Shown here piece after piece: positions 12,586 to 17,409 of a stretch of 17,409 nucleotides of DNA; the stretch's first letter is position 1; every line of letters begins with the position of its first letter. The notes below the pieces were generated by a model. That model did not search any database. It had not been told where the DNA came from and saw only the letters and a list, made by a program, of their open reading frames with translations. The translations under genes were made by a program, and so were the position numbers. Location: the NCBI GenBank assembly GCA_027035825.1, contig JALVTX010000274.1, positions 1 to 17,409 on the forward strand, read 5' to 3'. This DNA comes from Mariprofundaceae bacterium. Its GTDB lineage: Bacteria; Pseudomonadota; Zetaproteobacteria; Mariprofundales; Mariprofundaceae.

Positions 12586-15500
12586 CGGCCAGTTTTGTCT
12601 TCAGCAGCGTGCGACCCTTGATTTTCTTCAGGCCTGAAGCGCTCGAAAGTTCGCGAACCGGTCTCGTTTCGGTCACCAACGTGCATATGAGTGTTCCTCC
12701 ATCCTCGCTTTTGATCTGCCGCACCACATATCGCCTGCCATCCTTCGGGTGGATGATGGTATCGCCCTTGAAGAAGCGGACGACGTTCGCAGGCGCCGGC
12801 TCGTGCTTGCGCCGCACGCCCTCGACCACCGGTGCCAGCCTCCGCTCGCCCGTGTCGCGGTTCACCTCCAGCCAGGCGAAGCCCGCGTGCTTCAGCCGCT
12901 TGCGGTAGGCATTGGGCGAGCGTTCCAGCGTCCGCGCATCCACATCCTTGCGCAGAAGGATGGTCTCGTAGCCGCCCTGCTTCTCGCTGGCCCAGAACAC
13001 CCGCTTGATGGGCTTGCCGGTGACCGGATGCAGGATCGGCTCGTCGAATACATTGGCCGCCTTCACGCCTTGGGCCAGCCGCTCCTCCACGGCCTTTTCC
13101 ACGGCCCGGCGCGTTGCGGGATAGACAATGCCCTTGATGAAATCGCGGAGCTTTTTCGGCGTGACGTTGCCGTCGGTCACATCCTTCAGCCGCTTGCGGC
13201 TGGCCAGCCGCCATTCGCGCTCGCCATCCTTCCCTTCCACTTCCACGAGCCGGTAGGCGGTGTCCTCGAACAACTGCCCGTCGGGATGGCGATCCGGCTT
13301 GTGGCGCACCGGGCAGGACGCCACCAATGCCTTCACGCGCTCGCGCAAATCGGGCATTGGCGCATCCACGCACAGGCGCATCTTCACCTTGCCGCCCGGG
13401 GGCGTGTGCTCGGACGCATGCTTGTAGTCCCTCGCCATGCGCTGGAACAGCCCCGGCGTGGAACAGGCGATGGCCACGGCATCCACGAGGTGATGGCGAT
13501 GGTCGAGCCGCTTGTCCGGCCGGGTTTCGGGATCGCGCAAATCGCCCGGATCGAGCGCATTGCCCTGTTCGTCCAGCACGGGCAGCCCCTCCTCGAAGCG
13601 CACCTCGGGAATCACGGTGTCCAGCCCCCACTGGCGACGCAGATTGGCCGTCAGCGCGCCGCGCGAGACAAACACCCGCGGGCAGACCTGCGCAAGCCAG
13701 GCCCGGGCCAGCCGGGTCATCCAGCCAGTTTCGTGATACTGGCGCTGGGCGAAGCCGGCGATGGTCTCGTCGGTCAGCACGTCCTCCTCGAAATCCCGCA
13801 GCAAGATCTGCCGCGCCTTGCCATAAAGCTTCCGCTCCTCGAATGACCTGGCCCGGGCCTCGATGACGCCCCAGCGCGCTTCATCCCCGCCCCAAGCCTG
13901 CCAGGGCGTGCGGTTGCCCTTCTCCATGTTGCAGCGGGTGTGCGCCAATACCAGCTTCGAGCGCTGGCGACCGACGCGCGTGAGGCTGAAGGGGATGATG
14001 TGCTCGATATTCGTCGCGTTGCCATCCAGGGCATCGGCAAGATTGATGGCTCCATCGCAAAACGGGCACCATCGCTGCTCCTGCTCCGTCCACAGCAGAT
14101 AGCGCAGCACGTTTCGCTCCGTCGGCGGATAACCAGCCTCATCGAGTTTCTTCCGGGCCTGGCGGCGCGCCCGCTCGTTAGCCGCGATCCGGCGACTGAT
14201 TTCCTCGCGCTTGCGATAGCCCAGCCGCATGTCCCGGCTCATCTCGATGATGATTTCATCGGGCGGCCCGTGCTCGGCGATGATGCGGTTGATTTCCCGC
14301 CGCAGGTTGCGCAGCGCGCAATCCACGGAGACATTGCCGGTCGCGGGATGCGGCGCAAGCCGTTCGCTGAGTTCGGGCTGCTCGCCCTTCTTGCGACGCC
14401 AGTCCGGGTAGGCGGCGTCCTTGGCGTCACTTTCCTGCATGCTCTCGCGCAGCATCAGCGGCAGCAGCTTCCGCATGGCCTTGATCGAATACTCGGCGCG
14501 GCCGGAGTCAAAGCCCATCGCGGCGAGCCTGCCGAACTTCGGATGACCGGCCATCTCGTCGATGAAGCGCACGGTGTCCGGATGCAGCTTGCGTTTCTTC
14601 CCGGATGGCGTGCGCAGGTTTTCGGCCCAGTCCGGAACGTCGAACACCTCGGGCGACCCCATGTCCGCCAGCAGGTTGATGACCTGCCGCTGCACGGGCT
14701 CGTCGAGCGTATTCCAGGCTGCGAGCAGGTCCATGCGCGCCAGCGTCTTGCGTGTCAGGTCGCCCTTCAGGTGGCGTCGGCCGCCCGCATCGAGATTGAG
14801 CGTCACGCCCGCCTCGTGCATCAGCCCCCGCCGCAGCAGCTCCTCGTATATCTTGTCGAACGTGATCGTGCCATCCGCGCGCAGCTTGCGCGGATCCCGA
14901 AGCAAACCGGCGATGCAGTCGCGCTGTTCTGACGATAGGGGCGTGCCATCCGACCAAGCCAGATCATTCAGCGTCTTCACGATGCGAAATGCCTGAAACA
15001 CCGGCTGGGCCTTCGGCGCGCGCGGCAACGTCGGCTCCAGCTCGCACCGCCCCACCAGCGGCGCCGGGGAGCGCAGCGGCCGCTGGTAGAACACATAGTC
15101 GTGCAGAATCTCGCGCCACGGCTTGCCCTCGCACTCGCCGGCAAGCTCCGGGTGATGCTTCGCCTGAATGCCCCAGATGCGCTCGAATTCCTCCTCGACC
15201 ATCGTCCGGTGCGCGTAAAGCCCCGCTTCCTTCAGCTTGAGGGTTTCTCCCCGCTCATATCGCCAGAGGAGATACTCGCCCAGCGTCTCGCACCCGGCCT
15301 GCTCCATCGCGGCGCGCAAGGCCTGAATGCCGGCCTGAACCTCGCCGGGATTGCTCGTGTCCCGGAAGCGTCCCTTGTAGCCCCGGCGCTTGCGCATCTT
15401 GCCCAGCACGCGGATCAGAGCGGGCAGCGTGACGGACTCGCGCGCGGCCTTGGCGCGCAGTTCGTGAATATTGCGCACGCCATTGGCCGCGAATACCCGG

Positions 15501-15781
15501 GCATCCGTAAGGTTCTCCTCGTCAATGCCGAGCGCGCCGTAATGCCTTCTGATCCAGCGGGCATCGCGCTTGCGCCGCTCAAGCAAGCGGCGCGCGGATC
15601 GCTTCTCCCGCCGCGTCGCCTTCTTTGGCGCGCCCACGCCCGCGCTCGGGGACGGTTCGAGCGGCTCCTCAAAAATCAGCACCGAACCATCAATATCAAT
15701 CGGTTCGCCCGCATCGTCCAGTTCCATGCGGGCAAGGCCGATCGAGGCCGTGCCCATGTCAATTCCCAGCCGATAACCCAT
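12578..15781 (-). CDS. cas9: RNA-guided endonuclease Cas9 (type II-C)
   Basis: This Cas9 of 1067 residues is a compact type II-C size. RuvC-I is YRLGIDMGTASIGLA (Asp8). The arginine-rich bridge helix is near 56-80 (RRLLERRKRDARWIRRH). RuvC-II is DEIIIEMSRD (Glu513), the HNH domain lies around 570-630 with His594 (NIEHIIPFS) and Asn618 (CNMEKGNRTP), and RuvC-III is HHLVDAVAIAC (His764, Asp767). All catalytic residues are present. The C-terminal part (about 800-1067) would be the wedge and PAM-interacting region. The HNH contains Cys572 and Cys575 (CPFC) plus His614 and Cys617, a possible zinc site. ATG 15781 has GGGAGGG 8 nt upstream. It heads the cas9-cas1-cas2 operon and overlaps cas1 by 8 bp. 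Confidence 0.98.
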   Translation of the reverse strand: MGYRLGIDMGTASIGLARMELDDAGEPIDIDGSVLIFEEPLEPSPSAGVGAPKKATRREKRSARRLLERRKRDARWIRRHYGALGIDEENLTDARVFAANGVRNIHELRAKAARESVTLPALIRVLGKMRKRRGYKGRFRDTSNPGEVQAGIQALRAAMEQAGCETLGEYLLWRYERGETLKLKEAGLYAHRTMVEEEFERIWGIQAKHHPELAGECEGKPWREILHDYVFYQRPLRSPAPLVGRCELEPTLPRAPKAQPVFQAFRIVKTLNDLAWSDGTPLSSEQRDCIAGLLRDPRKLRADGTITFDKIYEELLRRGLMHEAGVTLNLDAGGRRHLKGDLTRKTLARMDLLAAWNTLDEPVQRQVINLLADMGSPEVFDVPDWAENLRTPSGKKRKLHPDTVRFIDEMAGHPKFGRLAAMGFDSGRAEYSIKAMRKLLPLMLRESMQESDAKDAAYPDWRRKKGEQPELSERLAPHPATGNVSVDCALRNLRREINRIIAEHGPPDEIIIEMSRDMRLGYRKREEISRRIAANERARRQARKKLDEAGYPPTERNVLRYLLWTEQEQRWCPFCDGAINLADALDGNATNIEHIIPFSLTRVGRQRSKLVLAHTRCNMEKGNRTPWQAWGGDEARWGVIEARARSFEERKLYGKARQILLRDFEEDVLTDETIAGFAQRQYHETGWMTRLARAWLAQVCPRVFVSRGALTANLRRQWGLDTVIPEVRFEEGLPVLDEQGNALDPGDLRDPETRPDKRLDHRHHLVDAVAIACSTPGLFQRMARDYKHASEHTPPGGKVKMRLCVDAPMPDLRERVKALVASCPVRHKPDRHPDGQLFEDTAYRLVEVEGKDGEREWRLASRKRLKDVTDGNVTPKKLRDFIKGIVYPATRRAVEKAVEERLAQGVKAANVFDEPILHPVTGKPIKRVFWASEKQGGYETILLRKDVDARTLERSPNAYRKRLKHAGFAWLEVNRDTGERRLAPVVEGVRRKHEPAPANVVRFFKGDTIIHPKDGRRYVVRQIKSEDGGTLICTLVTETRPVRELSSASGLKKIKGRTLLKTKLADE

Positions 15782-15808
15782 TGACAGGCCCTCCCTTGAA
15801 GCTATGAT
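15781..15808 (+). promoter_or_regulatory. Sigma70-type promoter of tracrRNA
   Basis: A perfect -35 box TTGACA (15781-15786) and a near-perfect -10 box TATGAT (15803-15808) are separated by 16 bp. Transcription would begin near 15814-15816, exactly where the anti-repeat begins. The -35 overlaps the start codon of cas9 on the other strand, and the spacer covers the cas9 ribosome site, so the promoter lies wholly within the cas9 leader. Confidence 0.8.
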
Positions 15809-15813
15809 GGCCT

Positions 15814-15822
15814 AATGTAGCA
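15814..15822 (-). promoter_or_regulatory. Candidate extended -10 for cas9 inside the anti-repeat
   Basis: Read on the minus strand the anti-repeat ends TGCTACATT, one base from the TGCTACAAT promoter element carried by every array repeat. Transcription from it would start near 15807, leaving a cas9 leader of about 25 nt that still contains the GGGAGGG ribosome site. No other minus-strand promoter is evident immediately before cas9. This is inferred by analogy with the repeat promoter. Confidence 0.4.
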
Positions 15823-15873
15823 GAAAGTCCGATGGTGGGGACTATCGGCAACAAGTCGTAGGTACGACAACGA

Positions 15874-15904
15874 AACCGCCCTCTTCGGAGGGCGGTTTTC
15901 TTTT
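15874..15904 (+). terminator. tracrRNA terminator
   Basis: A 10-bp perfect stem AACCGCCCTC / GAGGGCGGTT closes a TTCG tetraloop and runs into TTTTCTTTT counted from the stem end. It is a strong intrinsic terminator for the tracrRNA. The A-run on the left side (GAAACC) means the hairpin may also act, less strongly, for the matP-like gene converging from the right. Confidence 0.9.
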
Positions 15905-15949
15905 GCTGATTCGATGGAGCCGCGCCTCCGGAACCGAAATGGAATGCGC

Positions 15950-16312
15950 CTACCGCCTGTGCCCCAGCCTGCGTTCGATGACCTCGGAGAGCGTGCACCC
16001 GTCGCGACGGGCCCAGAACTCCAAAATCGACCATGCATAACGTGACAGGGTCACGGTAACGACGTCCGCTCCCCGCGCCCGTCGTCGGCTGGCGCGGATC
16101 GCGTTCTTCAGTTGCGTCCACTGCTCCGAGGTCAACCAGCGCTCGCACCAGTCGTTCAACGCATTGGCCGTTTCCTCGCGCTGATTCCAGTCCTGTTGTG
16201 CCGCAAAGGCGCGCGCGGCGCCCAGCCAGCCGGGATTGGCCAATTTCTTCTCCACCCAGCGACGGGCGAACCAGTGATCCTCGGGCGTAATGCGGTATTT
16301 CGGCCTGGCCAT
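15950..16312 (-). CDS. MatP-like ribbon-helix-helix DNA-binding protein
   Basis: The 120-residue basic protein has an N-terminal helical part (about 10-80) and a C-terminal ribbon-helix-helix: strand VVTVTLSR (84-91), helix YAWSILEFWARR, turn DGCTLSE (104-110), helix VIERRL. Compared with E. coli MatP from memory, LNDWCERWLTSEQWTQLKNAIRASRRR resembles its [27 protein letters not shown], and GCTLSEVIE resembles GKTLSETIV. Order and spacing agree. MatP binds matS and organises the Ter macrodomain, also interacting with ZapB and MukB; those partners are not visible here. It lacks the long C-terminal coiled coil of E. coli MatP. The ATG has AAGGGGA upstream. It follows thiD by 40 bp on the same strand. 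A CopG-type regulator is the alternative. Confidence 0.6.
   Translation of the reverse strand: MARPKYRITPEDHWFARRWVEKKLANPGWLGAARAFAAQQDWNQREETANALNDWCERWLTSEQWTQLKNAIRASRRRARGADVVTVTLSRYAWSILEFWARRDGCTLSEVIERRLGHRR
16042..16054. other. matS-like palindrome inside the matP-like gene
   Basis: GTGAC-AGG-GTCAC is a perfect 5-bp inverted repeat, extending by one base on each side (CGTGAC and GTCACG). It lies within the codons for the ribbon strand VTLSR of the MatP-like protein. It shares both half-sites with the copy after mazG and 12 of 13 bases with the copy upstream of this gene. One central base departs from the matS consensus. Confidence 0.5.
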
Positions 16313-16337
16313 GCGCGTCCCCTTCCTGCCCTTTTGC

Positions 16338-16350
16338 GTGACAGGGTAAC
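16338..16350. promoter_or_regulatory. matS-like operator candidate upstream of the matP-like gene
   Basis: GTGAC-AGG-GTAAC lies 26-38 bp before the start codon of the matP-like gene, in the 40-bp gap after the thiD stop. It differs by one base from the site at 16042-16054, and its flanks continue the symmetry (GCGT and ACGC). Its position suits autoregulation of the gene by its own product. Confidence 0.5.
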
Positions 16351-16352
16351 GC

Positions 16353-17159
16353 CTATTCTTTAGATGGCAACAGGTCGTCCTGAAGAAACTCGATGGCGTG
16401 CTCCACGGCCTGCTCGATCGCATCGCCCAGCGCCAGCCTGGCGGCCGCGGCGGCGGCCAGGCGGCATCCGGTGCCATGCAGGCGCTCCGCATCCAGCGGT
16501 TTTCTCGGGTGTTCGAAGCGCCGCAGGCGTCCATCCGGCAGCGCCAGCACATCGCAGACCATCTCCCCTTTTTCCGCCGGCTCTGCGTGCCCGCCCTTGA
16601 CCAGCACGGCTGAGTCCCCCGCCAGCGCATCCAGCAGCTCGCGGGCCAGCTCGCCAGCATCGCGCTCCGCCGCATCCGGCGAACGCCCCAGAAGCCGCGC
16701 GGCCTCGTCCAGGTTCGGGGTCAGCAACGTGGCGCGCGGCGCCAGTTGATGACGCAACACCTCGAACCCCGCCTCGTCCAGCAGCGCGCGGCCGCTGCTG
16801 GCCACGGCCACCGGGTCCACCACCAGCGCCGCGTCAGGGGCGTGGAGATCCAGCCAGGCCAGCAGCACGCCGATGTGTTCGGCGCTGGTCAGCATGCCGG
16901 TCTTGACGGCGGCAATGGCGTAGTGGTCGGAAATCGCGTGCAGTTCGGCGTCGAACTGGGCCAGCGGCGCGGACTCCACGCGGGTGACGCGGGCCGGGTT
17001 CTGCGCCGTCAGCGCCGTGATGGCGGAGCATCCGCGCACGCCAAGGCGTGCAAACACGCGCAAATCGGCCTGGATGCCCGCTCCGCCGCAGGAATCCGAA
17101 CCGCCCACCGCCAGGCAGCAGGGCGCGGCGTCGATGGCCGTGTTCGCGCGGTTGTCCAT
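16353..17159 (-). CDS. thiD: Hydroxymethylpyrimidine/phosphomethylpyrimidine kinase
   Basis: ThiD phosphorylates HMP and HMP-phosphate to HMP pyrophosphate for thiamine synthesis; ThiE, encoded at 4385, uses the product. The 268-residue ribokinase-fold protein has AVGGSDSCGGAGIQADL (17-33), AVKTGML, VVDPVAVASSG, TPNLDEA, VKGGHA, and the ATP/anion-hole motif HGTGC with Cys232. The usual GTGCTLSA reads GTGCRLAA here, a mild variation. Length is normal. ATG 17159 gives a short lead to the conserved AVGGSD. It is divergent from gltB and upstream of the matP-like gene on the same strand. Confidence 0.94.
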   Translation of the reverse strand: MDNRANTAIDAAPCCLAVGGSDSCGGAGIQADLRVFARLGVRGCSAITALTAQNPARVTRVESAPLAQFDAELHAISDHYAIAAVKTGMLTSAEHIGVLLAWLDLHAPDAALVVDPVAVASSGRALLDEAGFEVLRHQLAPRATLLTPNLDEAARLLGRSPDAAERDAGELARELLDALAGDSAVLVKGGHAEPAEKGEMVCDVLALPDGRLRRFEHPRKPLDAERLHGTGCRLAAAAAARLALGDAIEQAVEHAIEFLQDDLLPSKE

Positions 17160-17243
17160 ACGGCCATTGTCGCGCGGAAACGGCCCGCATCAAGCTCCCG
17201 TTTCCGCTCCCATCCGGCACTGGAGAATCGGCGGCGATTTCGC

Positions 17244-17249
17244 TATATT
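17244..17249 (+). promoter_or_regulatory. Possible -10 box of gltB
   Basis: TATATT at 17244-17249 lies about 60 bp before the gltB start codon in otherwise GC-rich sequence. The best -35 candidate 17 bp upstream, TGGAGA, matches 4 of 6 bases. The evidence is weak. Nothing else is recognisable in the 152 bp between thiD and gltB. Confidence 0.25.
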
Positions 17250-17311
17250 GCGCGGCCTTGCGCCGAGGGCGCAGGCCACCTTTTCAAATCGCGACACAAC
17301 GAGGAGCAGGC

Positions 17312-17409
17312 ATGAACCCGTTGACAGCACCATCCGCATTTCCCGCCCGCCAAGGGCTTTACGACCCGCGGTTCGAGCACGATGCATGCGGCGTCGGGTT
17401 CATCGCCCA
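17312..17409 (+). CDS. gltB: Glutamate synthase large subunit, N-terminal part
   Basis: Only the first 32 codons are present; the gene continues beyond the right edge. The translation starts MNPLTAPSAFPARQGLYDPR and continues FEHDACGVGFIA. DACGVGF is the hallmark of the glutamate synthase alpha subunit. Cys26 becomes the N-terminal nucleophile of the class II glutamine amidotransferase after removal of a 25-residue propeptide. With GltD the enzyme makes glutamate from glutamine and 2-oxoglutarate. GAGGAG lies at good spacing before ATG 17312. Confidence 0.92.
   Translation, partial: MNPLTAPSAFPARQGLYDPRFEHDACGVGFIA

Larger units (their letters stand above)
15814..15904 (+). ncRNA. tracrRNA
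   Basis: The first 39 nt (15814-15852) are an anti-repeat. Its reverse complement matches the 36-nt repeat with a 1-nt and a 2-nt insertion and two mismatches, including 16 uninterrupted pairs through CCCCACCATCGG. Then come a small stem-loop GTCGT-AGGT-ACGAC (15855-15868) and a terminator hairpin. The RNA of about 90 nt would pair with crRNA repeats, recruit RNase III, and load Cas9. Direction is fixed by the promoter, the order anti-repeat then hairpins, and the T-tract. It is divergent from cas9. It has fewer hairpins than the Streptococcus tracrRNA, as is common in II-C. Confidence 0.9.

Noticed and set aside
13164..13185. GTGAC and GTCAC in cas9 as a fourth matS-like site
   Set aside because: The half-sites are about 10 bp apart rather than 3, so they do not form the same palindrome.

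Overview
The window is GC-rich, densely coded bacterial chromosome from a proteobacterium. Glutathione-dependent GloB, QueG, tandem PilT/PilU motor ATPases and GltB point to Gamma- or Betaproteobacteria. A MatP-like protein and a near-canonical XerCD dif site tilt the call toward Gammaproteobacteria; species cannot be named from the sequence.

Left part (1-9092): the start of a peroxiredoxin gene (minus) diverges from gloB (plus). gloB converges on an APC-family permease (minus). The permease diverges from a tight plus-strand operon of queG, gph, thiE and a PlsC-like acyltransferase, with stop/start overlaps or very short gaps. Facing it on the minus strand are three consecutive type IV pilus retraction ATPases, in transcription order pilT, pilU and a third divergent PilT paralogue.

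Centre (9093-10368): the pilT-mazG gap contains a sequence that reads as a dif site, where XerC and XerD resolve chromosome dimers; I count 22 of 28 positions identical to my recollection of E. coli dif. mazG follows, then directly after its stop a perfect 5-bp inverted repeat GTGAC-N3-GTCAC that resembles matS, the site bound by the terminus-organising protein MatP. A small glycine-rich ORF, possibly frameshifted, lies on the minus strand after it.

Right part (10369-17409): a probably N-terminally shortened hypothetical gene abuts a type II-C CRISPR-Cas locus: an array of 8 identical 36-nt repeats and 7 spacers (plus-strand transcription), with cas2, cas1 and a 1067-residue cas9 on the minus strand. 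A tracrRNA is encoded divergently from cas9. It has its own strong sigma70-type promoter, an anti-repeat matching the array repeat, one stem-loop and a terminator. Then come a 120-residue MatP-like protein (minus), thiD (minus) and the first codons of gltB (plus).

The most interesting reading is that this is the replication terminus. dif, a MatP-like ribbon-helix-helix protein and three matS-like sites (two perfect, one with a single change) lie within about 7.2 kb. One of the sites is just upstream of the matP-like gene. The type II-C CRISPR-Cas system sits inside this terminus region, between dif and the MatP-like gene. Its array carries repeat-embedded promoters, and its cas9 and tracrRNA appear to share a compact overlapping divergent promoter.
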